Shown: piece after piece, positions 25,652 to 35,414 of the stretch
Numbering within the stretch: position 1 is the first letter of the stretch
Layout: each line of letters starts with the position of its first letter
Assembly: GCA_016713885.1 (NCBI GenBank)
Contig: JADJOF010000005.1
Coordinates: 1 to 64,000, forward strand
Source of the DNA: Bdellovibrionales bacterium
GTDB lineage: Bacteria > Bdellovibrionota > Bdellovibrionia > Bdellovibrionales > JAMPXM01
Length of the DNA: 64,000 nt
Reading direction: 5' to 3'
Program-made: the position numbers and the translations under genes
The notes under the pieces: model-generated
The model's database searches: none
Seen by the model: only the letters and a program-made list of their open reading frames with translations
What the model was told of the DNA's origin: nothing

Positions 25652-26096
25652 GCATGTGGGTTTGACGGTTGAGGTCGTGTCGCGCGGTGTCCGCGCACCT
25701 CGCGCGTTTGTTTTAAAGTCGCTTCCGTTGATTGTGAGAGAGCTTTTGAAGGAGCCGTTGAATCAGCAGGCGAAACTTCGTTTGAAGTTTGCTGAAACGC
25801 TGATGGTTGCGTTTGTGACCGATAAAGAAATCGCGCGTCTCAATGGCGATTTTCGCGGTAAACCTCGGCCAACCGACGTGCTCTCGTTTGAGCCGGTCGA
25901 GCCGGGCTCACTCGGTGAACTCGTGATCGCGCTCGACGTGATCAAGCGCCAGGCGAAAGACCACGATCATTCGGAGCGAGCAGAGCTTGGCTACATGCTC
26001 CTTCACGGCGTGTTGCACCTGTTGGGCTATGACCACGGTCCTCGCATGTTTGCGATCCAAGATCGCGTCTTTGATCGCCTGCGCGTGGGCTGGTAG
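25644..26096 (+). CDS. ybeY: endoribonuclease YbeY
   Basis: This 150-residue YbeY/UPF0054 zinc endonuclease takes part in 16S rRNA maturation and ribosome quality control. The zinc motif HGVLHLLGYDH is intact, preceded by the DKEIARLNGDFRGKPRPTDV signature. ATG 25644 overlaps the end of pgpH by 8 bp; a longer frame from 25533 runs antisense-free inside pgpH and is not needed. PhoH, the frequent upstream neighbour, is absent. Confidence 0.93.
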   Translation: MRKHVGLTVEVVSRGVRAPRAFVLKSLPLIVRELLKEPLNQQAKLRLKFAETLMVAFVTDKEIARLNGDFRGKPRPTDVLSFEPVEPGSLGELVIALDVIKRQAKDHDHSERAELGYMLLHGVLHLLGYDHGPRMFAIQDRVFDRLRVGW

Positions 26097-26103
26097 CGCC
26101 GAC

Positions 26104-26545
26104 CTAAGAAAACGCACGCACCAAGTACCGCCATTGCTCGGGCTTTAGCATCTGCGAGCGTGGCGGCACGACGCCGTCAGCCTCGAGCTGATTCAAAACG
26201 TGATAGTCTTTTACAATATTGTAGTCGCGGCCCCAAGCGATCACGCGTGTGAAGGGGCGCGAGTTCCAAAAGCCCAGCTTTGAGTTCTCATCGCGCTTTC
26301 GTTGAATGGCACGCGCGATTCCGCCGGTAACGCCAGAGATAAACCGACGCCAAAGAAGCTGTTTTGAGAGCTTTAAAGTGATGTGCAGGTGATTCCCGGC
26401 GTTTACAACGCGGTAAATGCGAACACCGTACCGCTTTGCGAGTTCCGCGATGAGAGAACGCACCAGGGCGTCGTATTTAAGGAGCGACTTTGCTCCTCGC
26501 GCCTGATCACTCCTTAAAACAACATGCATCGCCTCTTTTCTCACG
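26104..26545 (-). pseudogene. HUH (REP-type, Y1) transposase, C-terminal part fused to IS66 remnant
   Basis: The C-terminal about 147 residues of the frame 26104-26778 are not IS66. From KEAMHVVLRSDQARG onward they match a single-strand Y1/REP-associated transposase: NAGNHLHITLK provides the HUH metal site, and a following helical region (GGIARAIQRKRD and on to the C-terminus) resembles the rest of that family. Its natural N-terminus is missing and replaced in frame by the IS66 C-terminus at about 26540. A second copy at 62962 retains the N-terminus but not the C-terminus. It converges on ybeY. Confidence 0.65.
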
Positions 26546-28082
26546 TGCACGAGATAAATGTTGTCGAGTAGGTGGAGTTCTTGTTTTTGAAGAGTGCTGA
26601 TAAAGGATCGAAAGCGTAGAAAATCTCGCGCCATCGAAGCTCCGCGAAAGCATCCGGATATTTTTTCTTTCACTTTGAGCATTCGCAAATCACGCTCGGC
26701 CTGGTTGTTTGTAAAGGGCACGCGCGGACGGAGGGCGAACGACAAAATCTGTTCCAGATGGTCGCGAAGACGCACCAAAGGTTCATGGCCTTCGAGAGTT
26801 TTCGTCGTTTGAAAATGGGGACCTTGAATCGCTTCCCACGATCGTAGTCGTTTTTAAACCCGTCTGGCGGCCGCCCCTTCCACTCGTGCTTAAATCCACA
26901 TTCAGAAAAACCTTCGCGAAGGATCGCCCGGTAATCTGCGATTGTCCGTTCGCGAAAGGCCTTTGACTTTCGGCCATCGTGAACCTGTTTGAGAGTTTTC
27001 TTTAAGAAAGTTGCAAGTTCTGCTGCCCATTTCAGATTCTCTTCTTCGCTAAGGAACTTTAGTTCTCGCAGAATGTGGGCGTTACAAAACGAATGGCTGC
27101 AGGCATCAAACTGATCATAGCTTTTAAAGCCATCTCTTACGAGATGCCCTCGATACTCAGGCAAAACCCCGATATCTTTCTGAGCGATTGCACCACGAGA
27201 TTCATGATGAGCGAGAAGTGTGAGCTTTCATTTGAAACGACGTGAGCCCAGTCACCTCTTTTTGCGCATCGTATTCCGGTCTCATCGACGTGCAAAATGG
27301 TGCTTCTTATAAGCTGTGATTTAACGCTGATTTCCCAGCTCTTCAGTTTTTTAGAAACATCACTCATGAAATTGCAGAGCGTTCCCTGGCTAAGTCGCAC
27401 GCCAAACAAGTCAGACATAATTTCTTGAGTGCGAGCAACCGGCACCAATTGATACCCTACAAAGTAGAGCGCCACCGACTTCACTGCGGGGCCGAACGTT
27501 TTTCTCGCGTGACGCCAGGGTGATTCGTTCGGAAGATCGCCGCGACTCATTTCGCCACAGTCCGGACAGAATTTCGTGACACGCTGATGCTCGGTCACAA
27601 ATGATTTGCCGTCTTTTATGTCGACCACTTGCCAGCATTGCACTTCGGAGTCTGGAACCTTCTTAAGCGGACGACCGCATTCACGACACTTTTGTGGTTC
27701 GTAACGAACCACGGCGTCTGGGTGAGCTTCGAGCTCGGGAGCTGTGCCCCGATGACCTTTTGCCCACCTGGTTTTTTTCCGGACTTCACGCGCTGATTTT
27801 TAATTTTCTTAAACCGACTTGTCGACGGAGGTTTGTGAGAGTTCTCCGCCTAGGCTGAGCTGCTTTTCAAGTTCGCGCACGCGGTTTTGAAGCTGCTCAA
27901 TTTGTGTTTTGACTTGGGTATCATGCTCATGAAAGAGGCCTTCGATGATTTTGTAGCCAGCGAGCAAGTCGTAGAAAGATCGAGGTCTGGAGATGGGCCT
28001 GTTAGCGAAGCCTGTTTTTTCAAAAGCTTTTGAACACGCTTCTCGTGCTTTTGAAGTAACGATACTGCTGAAGTTGGGACAT
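26540..28082 (-). mobile_element. decayed IS66-family transposase (tnpC)
   Basis: Pieces of one TnpC run 28082 to 26540 in several frames. They include a coiled-coil N-terminus (GLFHEHDTQVKTQIEQLQNR), the linker ENSHKPPSTSRFKK and KSGKKPGGQ, a zinc-binding CRECGRPL...CPDCGE, the catalytic region HVDETGIR, a late ESRGAIAQKDIGVLPEY...DGFKSYDQF with an RxLxF-type continuation, and the C-terminal PFTNNQAERDLRMLKVKEKI with the catalytic Glu. Frame changes fall near 27850, 27760, 27220 and 26825. No TnpA or TnpB and no clear terminal repeats are visible. The element ends in frame into an HUH transposase. Confidence 0.78.
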
Positions 28083-28261
28083 CTCCCAAAGAGTCGAAAT
28101 CCATTCCACTCGAATGAAATTCAAGCAGATAGATGTCGATATGGAAAATGATTTCTAAGACGAGAACGTCTGAATGGTTACCGGCCAACAAGGTCAAGAG
28201 GCCGTCAAAGAAGTGCGAGATGACAGATTGGATCAAAACGCTTGAGCGAATTGCGCGAAGA

Positions 28262-28340
28262 CCCGGCTTCCGCCGAGCCAAGCCGGGATCTGGTGCGTTT
28301 CGGGCGAGGTGCCCGGGTTTTGGGCGGGAGAACCCGTTGA
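28262..28340. repeat. GC-rich inverted repeats upstream of prfB
   Basis: CCCGGCTT (28262-28269) pairs with AAGCCGGG (28280-28287), and a second repeat, CGGGTT...AACCCG, lies about 30 bp further on. They occupy the otherwise plain 290-bp gap between the IS66 remnant and prfB. They could be transposon end debris or a leader structure. I see no gene in this gap. Confidence 0.4.
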
Positions 28341-28372
28341 CCGGGTATGAGGGGTTGTTAAGAATTTCAGCC

Positions 28373-29522
28373 ATGAGCATTGCAACGCAGTCGATTGAGT
28401 ACAAAAGCCGCTTAAAAGCGGTCGCCGAGAAATCCTCCGAACTCCGGGGGTATCTTTGACATTCCTAAAAAGGAAAAGCGTCTCGAGGAAGTGATCATGC
28501 AGTCGGAGAACCCGGCGGTGTGGAATGATCCTCAGAAAATGCAGAAGCTCAATAAAGAAAAGTCGGTTCTTGAAAAAGACATCGCGGCTTGGAAGGACCT
28601 TGCTCGCCGCGCTGACGATGCGTTGGTTCTGCTCGACATGGCAGAAGAGATGCACGATGAGGACACCTTCACTGAAGTGATGTCCGAAGCGGTAAGTCTT
28701 GAGACGCTGGTGCACGATCTTGAAATTAAAAAAATGCTCTCAGGCGAACTCGACGCCAATTCGACCTATCTCTCGATCAACGCGGGCGCTGGTGGAACAG
28801 AAGCTCAGGACTGGGCGGAGATGCTGTATCGCATGTACATGCGGTACGGTGAAAAACATGGTTTTAAGGTGCAAGAGATTGAACGTTCCGATGGTGAGGC
28901 CGCCGGAATCAAGTCGGCGACACTTTTGATCGAGGGCCCCTATGCCTATGGATATCTTAAGGCTGAAAATGGCGTGCATCGATTGGTGCGAGTTTCTCCC
29001 TATGATGCGAACGCCCGTCGACACACGAGTTTTGCATCGGTGTTCTGCTGGGCTGAAGTCGATGACGATATCAAAATCGATTTGAATATGAATGACGTGA
29101 AAGTTGATACCTACCGTGCGTCGGGTGCGGGAGGACAGCACGTCAACAAGACCGATTCAGCGGTACGGATGACGCATTTGCCGACAGGTATTGTGGTGCA
29201 ATGTCAGAACGAACGCTCGCAGCATTCAAACCGCGATCGCGCGATCAAAATGTTGAAGGCCGCAATGTACGAACGCGAAGTCGAGCTGAAGAACAAAGCA
29301 AAGGATGAGACCAACGCCACCAAAAAAGCCGTGGAGTGGGGCTCGCAAATTCGCTCTTATGTGATGCATCCCTATCAGTTGGTGAAAGATCATCGCACGC
29401 AGTGCGAGACGAGCCAGGTGCAGTCTGTGATGGACGGGACGCTTGACGATTTTATCTATGCCTACCTTCGAAACCCCACAAACGAGCGCGGGTCGACCTC
29501 GAGCGAATTGCCGGAGGTTTAG
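28373..29522 (+). CDS. prfB: peptide chain release factor 2 (programmed +1 frameshift)
   Basis: RF2 reads UAA and UGA stop codons. The first 28 codons (28373-28456, ending LRGYL) stop at an in-frame TGA (28457-28459). After a +1 shift the frame continues from 28458 as DIPKKEKRLEE to 29522, giving about 383 residues. The release motif GAGGQHVNKTDSAVR is intact, and codon recognition resides in the usual domain. The shift is the conserved autoregulatory mechanism: low RF2 slows termination at UGA and favours shifting. lolC begins 3 bp after the stop. Confidence 0.96.
28445..28460 (+). promoter_or_regulatory. prfB programmed +1 frameshift site
   Basis: GGGGGTATCTTTGAC contains the internal Shine-Dalgarno (GGGGG, 3 nt before CTT), the slippery CTT codon and the TGA stop followed by C, identical in design to the E. 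coli signal. Confidence 0.95.
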
Positions 29523-29524
29523 CG

Positions 29525-30829
29525 GTGGCTCGCATGCGCCTTCGAATATGGCTGGCGTTCCGATTCCTGATGCATCAGGGCGTCGATGCGACGGCTGATG
29601 TTACGGCTGCCGATGCGGCGGCCGGCCGGCATTCGCGCTGGCGAGCTGCGAGAAGTCTGCTGCGGCGATTGGGGCTGCCTGCGATTTTGTCATTTGTGGG
29701 TCTGACGACCGGAGTTGCCGCGCTGACGGTGGCCATGGCGATGGTCTCTAGCTACGAGACGACGATGGTGAGTGCGATCGTCGATGTTTTTGGTCATGTT
29801 CTGGTGGTCAATCAAAGCGAAGAGTCGGTTCCGCTTGAGAAGATTCACCGTCGAATCATGTCGATTCGCCCCGATGTGACGGGGATTACGCCGTTTATCA
29901 ACTTTGAAGGCATTGTTGTTGGCCAAGGAAAACTCAACGGCGTCGTTGCACAAGGTGTCGATCCCGAGACCGTGGATCGGGTGTTGCGTCTGCGTCCACG
30001 TATTGTGCGAGGAGCATTTTCTCTTGGTGAGAATCGAGCGATTATTGGCAAAGAGTTGGCGCGTCGCTATGGCCTTGAGATTGGCTCCGAGCTGAAACTG
30101 GTTTTGCCGCGGCCTCTGGCGCAGGAGACGTCGGGATTTGAGAGCAAGGTGGCGCGGTTCACGGTCGCTGGCGTTATTGATCTTGGCAAGTATGACTACG
30201 ATGAGCGCACGGTGATCACCTCGATTGATGATGCGCGCAAAGTTTTAGGAATTTCGGCGCCGTTTGTTGGTCTGCGGTTGAAGCTTGCGGACGAAAAAAA
30301 CACCTTTGAAGCGCGCACGGACTTTAAAAGGCAGCTCGGCGAAGACTGGTGGGTTTCGGATTGGACTGAGGGCAATCGCAATATTTTGCGGGCGATAAAG
30401 TACGAGCGCGTGCCGATTTTTTTGGTCATTTTCATTATGGTGATCGCGGCGAGCTTTAACGTGTCGTCGAATATTTTTATCGGTGTCCTGAGGCGAACGA
30501 TGGATCTGTCTGTATTGAGAGCGTTGGGGCTTTCGGCTCGCGACGTGGCGTGGATCTTTCGTGTGCAGGGGGCGCTGTTTGGTCTGATCGGGACGCTACT
30601 CGGGTTTGTACTGGGTGGAGTGCTTGGCGGCGTTTTTGTTCTGGCTCAGCGCTACTTTGTGATTTTGCCACCAGATGTCTACAAGATCAGTCACGTCGGA
30701 GTGGAGTTCCATGTGTTTGATGCCGTGGCGATTGCGTTGGCGGCCGTTTTGATTTGCCTTGTGGCTGCTCTTGCGCCGGCCGCAAAAGCGGCTAAGCTCG
30801 TGCCTGTAGAGGGACTTCGTCATGAGTAA
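29525..30829 (+). CDS. lolC: lipoprotein-releasing system permease (LolC/E)
   Basis: This 434-residue inner-membrane permease has one N-terminal transmembrane helix (about residues 52-75), a large periplasmic MacB_PCD domain, and three C-terminal helices in the FtsX domain (about 298-320, 345-370, 400-420). Together with LolD it extracts lipoproteins from the inner membrane. It starts with GTG right after prfB. Only one permease gene is present, so it probably acts as a homodimer (LolF-like arrangement), unlike the LolC/LolE pair of enterics. The 3' end overlaps lolD by 8 bp. Confidence 0.88.
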   Translation: MARMRLRIWLAFRFLMHQGVDATADVTAADAAAGRHSRWRAARSLLRRLGLPAILSFVGLTTGVAALTVAMAMVSSYETTMVSAIVDVFGHVLVVNQSEESVPLEKIHRRIMSIRPDVTGITPFINFEGIVVGQGKLNGVVAQGVDPETVDRVLRLRPRIVRGAFSLGENRAIIGKELARRYGLEIGSELKLVLPRPLAQETSGFESKVARFTVAGVIDLGKYDYDERTVITSIDDARKVLGISAPFVGLRLKLADEKNTFEARTDFKRQLGEDWWVSDWTEGNRNILRAIKYERVPIFLVIFIMVIAASFNVSSNIFIGVLRRTMDLSVLRALGLSARDVAWIFRVQGALFGLIGTLLGFVLGGVLGGVFVLAQRYFVILPPDVYKISHVGVEFHVFDAVAIALAAVLICLVAALAPAAKAAKLVPVEGLRHE

Positions 30830-31517
30830 TCCAGTCATTCCGCCGCTTGGGCCATTTCTTGCGGCCAAAGGTATTGTGAAGTCCTACCCGATGGGATCGG
30901 GTCGTCTTGAAATTTTAAAGGGCGTTGATCTGACAATTGAGAAGGGCGAAGCCTTGAGTATCGTCGGCTCCAGTGGCGCAGGAAAGAGCACGCTCCTGCA
31001 CATTCTTGGAACACTCGATAAGCCAACGCTGGGCAAAGTTTTTCACCGTGGCGTCGACCTGACCAAGATGAGCGATGATCAACTGGCCAACCATCGCAAT
31101 GCCACCATGGGTTTTGTGTTCCAGTTTCATCACCTCCTGGCTGAGTTCACAGCGCTTGAGAATGTGGCCATGCCACTTCGAATTGGCGGGATTGCTCCGC
31201 TTGAAGCCATGCGCAAGGCGGAAGAGAAACTTGTGGGCCTTGGGCTTAAAGATCGTCTTCATCACACGCCGAGCCAGCTCAGCGGTGGTGAGCAGCAGCG
31301 GGTGGCGATCGCACGAGCCATCGTGCGTGGCCCCGAGATTCTCTTTGCCGATGAGCCAACTGGAAACCTCGACAGCGGAAACGCGGCTCGAATTCAGGAG
31401 CTGTTTTTTGATCTGCAGAAGTCGATGGGTCTGACGCTTGTGGTGGTGACTCACGACACGGCCTTTGCGTCGCGGTTTCCGCGGCGGTTGAGTATGCGCG
31501 ACGGTCAGATCGTCTAA
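30822..31517 (+). CDS. lolD: lipoprotein-releasing system ATPase LolD
   Basis: This 231-residue ABC ATPase energises the lipoprotein release complex. Walker A is GSSGAGKST, the signature is LSGGEQQRVAIARA, Walker B is EILFADEPTGNLD and the switch His is in VVTHD. The tight match to LolD/MacB-type ATPases and the 8-bp overlap with lolC make the assignment firm. A 170-bp gap with a good promoter separates it from bamA. Confidence 0.93.
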   Translation: MSNPVIPPLGPFLAAKGIVKSYPMGSGRLEILKGVDLTIEKGEALSIVGSSGAGKSTLLHILGTLDKPTLGKVFHRGVDLTKMSDDQLANHRNATMGFVFQFHHLLAEFTALENVAMPLRIGGIAPLEAMRKAEEKLVGLGLKDRLHHTPSQLSGGEQQRVAIARAIVRGPEILFADEPTGNLDSGNAARIQELFFDLQKSMGLTLVVVTHDTAFASRFPRRLSMRDGQIV

Positions 31518-31623
31518 ACTGGCCCACTTTCGTGTGGTTTTTTGCCTTCGGCGTTGGCGCTTTCGGAGCAATGACGCGGCCGCTGCCGCTCGTGTTTCCT
31601 GCGGTGTGCCGTGAGGCGCTTTT

Positions 31624-31652
31624 TTGACAACGCCAGGTAAACCGACTAGGCT
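31624..31652 (+). promoter_or_regulatory. putative sigma-70 promoter of the bamA operon
   Basis: A perfect -35 TTGACA (31624-31629) and a -10 TAGGCT (31647-31652) are separated by exactly 17 bp, 34 bp before ATG 31687. Confidence 0.6.
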
Positions 31653-31686
31653 TTTGGCGAGATAGCGTAAAGTATTAATTTGACTC

Positions 31687-34320
31687 ATGTTTTCGACCGT
31701 TTTGAGGGACCGTTCGGCGGAATGTGGTTTTGTTGACCGCTTCCGATCGTGCGCAATCGCGAGGATAATCAGCCTGGAACCACAGCAAGAACACCGAAAA
31801 AAGAGACGAAATATCAACGCTGCGACTGGCCTGGTGCTCACTGCTCTGGTTGCACTTGGGATGAGCGCGGAACGTGCCTCTGCGCAAACTGCGCAGACAG
31901 CGCAAAATCGGCCGGCGGTGAAGTCAAAGCCGACGGCGTCGCGGGCGACGAATAAGTCACCGCGGAAACCTGCTCCTCGAGCGGCGGCGAAGGCGCCGGT
32001 ATCGGCGGCTGCACCGGCGAGTGCGGAGGCGACGGGTCCAAAGATCGTGAAGATCGTGGTCAAGGGGAACAAGAAGATCGAATCGGACGCGGTGCTTGCG
32101 AAGCTGGCGAATAAACAGGGGCAGGCGCTGACGTCTGAGCGGATACGCCAAGATCTGGAATTGCTCTTTAAGACCGGATTTTTTTACGACGTTAAAGTGG
32201 ATCGCGAGGTCGTTGAGGGCGGCGTACAGCTGACCTATGAGCTTGTTGAAAAACCGTCGATTACCGAGATCTCGGTTGTCGGGAATAACGAGATCGAATC
32301 CGATGAGATCAATACGGCTGCGGGTATTAAAGCCTATGAAGTGTTGAATATGGGCAAGATCCGCGATGCGGTTGAAAAAATTCAGAAGCTCTATGAGGAC
32401 AAGGGCTACTTCTTGGCGCGAGTGACTCCGAAGGTTGAACCGGCCGGGAAAGATGGTCGCGGTGACGACGCGGTGAAGCTCGTATTCGAGGTTCAAGAGA
32501 ACGACAAAGTTAAAGTGAAGCGGATTACGATCTTGGGGAACAAGCAGATTCCCGATGGCAAGATCAAAGGTCTTTTGCAGACGCAAGAGGGTGGCTTCTT
32601 TAGCTTTGTGTCGGCGAGCGGCTCCTACAAGCAAGATGCGTTTGATCGCGACGTGCAGATCGTCAACTACCTGTATTTTAATGAAGGCTATGTGCAGGTG
32701 AAGGTCGATCGTCCGCAGGTGTATGTCACTCCCGATAAGAAGGGGATCTACATCACCATTCGCGTCGAAGAGGGCGATCGTTTCAAAGTCGGATCAGTTT
32801 CTTTTGCTGGCGACCTCCTGTTCCCACGGTCAGAGTTGGAAGAGGCGACAGAGATCGATGGCAAAGAGTGGTACGAGCATGAAACGCTGCTGAAGGATAT
32901 TCGCACAGTTCAGGCCAAGTACGGTGATCTTGGTTATGCCTACGCGAACATTATTCCGCGCACGCGCATCCGTGAGAAAGATAAAGAAGTCGATCTCACG
33001 TTTGAGATTGATAAGGGCAATAAAGTTTATTTTGGTCGGATCAATGTCGTTGGGAACTCGAAGACTCGCGACAAAGTGGTTCGTCGTGAATTGATGATTC
33101 GCGAGGGCGAGCTCTACAACGAGACCCGCAAACGCGAGTCGATGGATAACGTCAAACGCTTGGGCTATTTTGACGAAGTGAACTTTAACTCGTCGACACC
33201 GAACGAGAATCAAGACCTGATGAATCTTGACGTTGTAGTCAAAGAACGAAACACCGGATCGATTCAGGTGGGTGCCGGATACTCGACATACTCGCAGTTT
33301 ATTTTTAACGGTCAGGTTAACCAGATTAACTTAATGGGTCGCGGTCAGCGCCTTGGGGTGTCGATCGATCTGTCGAGCAATCAATCGCTCTTTAACTTAA
33401 ACTTCACCGAGCCATACTTCCTTGATACGGAATGGTCCGTTGGTTTTGATGCCTATCAGTCGAAGCGAACGACGACAGAGTACGAAGAGACGAAAAAAGG
33501 TGGCGCGGTTCGCGTCGGTTACCCGATTACCCGCTTTTTGCGCACCTTCCTTCGTTACAAGCTTGAGGAGTCAGAGATCAACCTTGACGAGAAAGTCGGC
33601 GATAAAGATCTGTTTCCGGTACCGAACTCAACAGACCCCAATCCGCAGGGAAATCCGAACGGCCTGACGTCGTCTGGGACTCTCACGCTCGAGTACGATA
33701 AACGAAACGACCGCTACTCACCGACGAAAGGTGTTTACGCGTCGTCTTCTCTTGAATATGCGGGTCTTGGTGGCGATCAGCGATTCACCAAGGGTGTATT
33801 CACTGGTCGTCTTTACGAGAAGCTGTTTTGGGACATCGTCTTTAGAAACAACCTGACTTATGGATTTATTCGTTCGAACGATCCTGATCGCGATCCGCCG
33901 TACAACGAATTGTTCCTCTTGGGCGGTGCGAACTCGATGCGCGGTTACAATTGGTTCTCGATTGCGAAACGAAAGTTTTCGAACAAGGTCTATAATGATT
34001 CGCTGGCAGCATTGGGGCCGGATCGTGCACGTATTCGAGCGATGCGTCCATTTGGCGGAACGCAGCAGTTGTTTTATCAGGCCGAGTTCGAGTTCCCGCT
34101 GATCTCAGAGGCCGGCATTAAAGGTGTTGTCTTTTACGACATCGGAAATGCCGACGATGTGTTGAGTGCAACAGAGTTTAGAAGTGACGTCGGCTTTGGC
34201 TTTCGATGGTTTTCGCCAATTGGTCCATTGCGCTTTGAGTGGGGATTCCCGCTTGAGCGCAAGCCCGAGCTTGAGGAGCCAGCGGTGGTCTTCCAGTTCG
34301 CAATTGGTTCGCCGTTCTAG
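31687..34320 (+). CDS. bamA: outer-membrane protein assembly factor BamA
   Basis: This 877-residue Omp85 protein has a signal-like hydrophobic segment (ATGLVLTALVALGMS, residues about 46-60) and an Ala/Pro/Lys-rich linker. Five POTRA domains (about 115-470) and a beta-barrel follow. The barrel has the loop-6 motif MRGYNW (VRGF-type) and ends in Phe. BamA inserts beta-barrel proteins into the outer membrane. The first about 37 residues before the signal are unusual, and no Shine-Dalgarno is clear at ATG 31687, so translation may begin later. It heads an operon with skp, fabZ and the lpx genes. Confidence 0.95.
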   Translation: MFSTVLRDRSAECGFVDRFRSCAIARIISLEPQQEHRKKRRNINAATGLVLTALVALGMSAERASAQTAQTAQNRPAVKSKPTASRATNKSPRKPAPRAAAKAPVSAAAPASAEATGPKIVKIVVKGNKKIESDAVLAKLANKQGQALTSERIRQDLELLFKTGFFYDVKVDREVVEGGVQLTYELVEKPSITEISVVGNNEIESDEINTAAGIKAYEVLNMGKIRDAVEKIQKLYEDKGYFLARVTPKVEPAGKDGRGDDAVKLVFEVQENDKVKVKRITILGNKQIPDGKIKGLLQTQEGGFFSFVSASGSYKQDAFDRDVQIVNYLYFNEGYVQVKVDRPQVYVTPDKKGIYITIRVEEGDRFKVGSVSFAGDLLFPRSELEEATEIDGKEWYEHETLLKDIRTVQAKYGDLGYAYANIIPRTRIREKDKEVDLTFEIDKGNKVYFGRINVVGNSKTRDKVVRRELMIREGELYNETRKRESMDNVKRLGYFDEVNFNSSTPNENQDLMNLDVVVKERNTGSIQVGAGYSTYSQFIFNGQVNQINLMGRGQRLGVSIDLSSNQSLFNLNFTEPYFLDTEWSVGFDAYQSKRTTTEYEETKKGGAVRVGYPITRFLRTFLRYKLEESEINLDEKVGDKDLFPVPNSTDPNPQGNPNGLTSSGTLTLEYDKRNDRYSPTKGVYASSSLEYAGLGGDQRFTKGVFTGRLYEKLFWDIVFRNNLTYGFIRSNDPDRDPPYNELFLLGGANSMRGYNWFSIAKRKFSNKVYNDSLAALGPDRARIRAMRPFGGTQQLFYQAEFEFPLISEAGIKGVVFYDIGNADDVLSATEFRSDVGFGFRWFSPIGPLRFEWGFPLERKPELEEPAVVFQFAIGSPF

Positions 34321-34372
34321 GTGATTTGGATTTGTTAGAGGTTTGAGCATTTTTAAACAGAAGGGATTCAAA

Positions 34373-34921
34373 ATGAATAAGCAACTTGTAAAAAACCAAG
34401 CCGCAATCATGTTCACAGGCCTGCTCGCAGCGTCTGTTGTCTTTTTCTCTGGCCCAGCCGCTGTCGCTGCTGACGCCGGCAAAGTCGCGATCGTCGATAT
34501 TGAGAAGGCCATTAAGCAGACGTCGGCCGGTGTAAAAATGGAAAAAGAGTTGAAGGCCGAGTTCGACAAGAAGAAGGCGGACTTTTCGAAGCGCGAAGCT
34601 GATTTGCGCAAAAAGTTCGAAGAGTACGACAAGAAGAAGAACCTGTTCTCTGAAGAGGCTCGTCAGAAAAAGACAGAAGAGTTTCAACGAGAGCAAATGA
34701 GTTTCCAGAAAGAAGTGGCGGAGAGCCAGGGCTCTATTCAGAAAAAAGAGCGTGAGCTTCTTGAGCCGATTGCCAAGAAAATGGAAGAGACCATCGAGAA
34801 AGTCGCGAAAGACGGTGGTTATACCGCAATTCTTGATCGCCGCGCTATTCTTTGGGGTTCGAAGACTGTTGACCTTACAGACGACGTCGTGAAGGAATTC
34901 GAAAAAACGGCGAAGAAGTAA
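34373..34921 (+). CDS. skp: periplasmic chaperone Skp/OmpH-like
   Basis: This protein of about 182 residues has a signal peptide (cleaving near AVAADAG) and a long charged helical body (ADFSKREADLRKKFEEYDKK) typical of Skp/OmpH, which trimerises and carries unfolded outer-membrane proteins to BamA. The end contains LDRRAILWGSKTVDLTDDVV, matching the family's beta region. AGAAGGG lies 7 nt before ATG 34373; an upstream TTG at 34343 is not needed. It is between bamA and fabZ, as in many Gram-negatives. Confidence 0.9.
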   Translation: MNKQLVKNQAAIMFTGLLAASVVFFSGPAAVAADAGKVAIVDIEKAIKQTSAGVKMEKELKAEFDKKKADFSKREADLRKKFEEYDKKKNLFSEEARQKKTEEFQREQMSFQKEVAESQGSIQKKERELLEPIAKKMEETIEKVAKDGGYTAILDRRAILWGSKTVDLTDDVVKEFEKTAKK

Positions 34922-34934
34922 GAAAGGTTATACC

Positions 34935-35414
34935 GTGAAGACAGCAGTCAAACCGGTCTACGACATTATCCAAATCATGAAGATCCTTCCCCATCGATAT
35001 CCATTTTTGTTGATCGATCGGGTGGATGAACTTCATCAGCCAAAAGGCGGACCGAATCGGGCCGGTTGGAAGATTGTCGCGCGCAAAAATGTTTCGTTTA
35101 ACGAACCGTTTTTTGCGGGGCACTTTCCGCATCGGCCAGTGATGCCGGGGGTGTTGCAGATTGAAGCGATCGCGCAGGCGGCGTGTTTGGCTGTTGTTGA
35201 TCCGAACGGTCCCGAGATGGATGTCGCGATTGCAGGCATCAATACCGCTCGGTTCCGTCGGCCGGTTGTGCCCGGTGACGTTTGCGAAATTCGCTCAGAG
35301 GTGGTGAAGGACCGTGGCCAGATTATGGTGGTCAAGGGAGAGATCCTCATCGACGGCGAAGTTGCGGCAGAAGCTGAGATGATTGCGAAAGTATTCCCTA
35401 AAGGTTCGGTATGA
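34935..35414 (+). CDS. fabZ: (3R)-hydroxyacyl-ACP dehydratase
   Basis: This 159-residue hot-dog-fold dehydratase has the catalytic His and Glu in GHFPHRPVMPGVLQIE, and LPHRYPFLLIDRV at the N-terminus. It dehydrates 3-hydroxyacyl-ACP in fatty acid synthesis and shares its substrate pool with LpxA. The start is GTG 34935. The stop overlaps lpxA by ATGA. lpxD, which usually lies between skp and fabZ, is missing here. Confidence 0.95.
   Translation: MKTAVKPVYDIIQIMKILPHRYPFLLIDRVDELHQPKGGPNRAGWKIVARKNVSFNEPFFAGHFPHRPVMPGVLQIEAIAQAACLAVVDPNGPEMDVAIAGINTARFRRPVVPGDVCEIRSEVVKDRGQIMVVKGEILIDGEVAAEAEMIAKVFPKGSV

Noticed and set aside
27850..28404. Minus-strand ORF of 184 codons overlapping prfB start
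   Set aside because: Its first part is antisense to prfB and its last part is a wrong-frame reading of the IS66 remnant; no domain is seen.
28373..28460. prfB read as a frameshifted pseudogene
   Set aside because: The site is the known programmed +1 frameshift with Shine-Dalgarno-like GGGGG, CTT and TGAC.
30915..32072. Long minus-strand open frame opposite lolD and bamA
   Set aside because: It is biased in composition, has no recognisable domain and lies fully antisense to two firmly identified genes.
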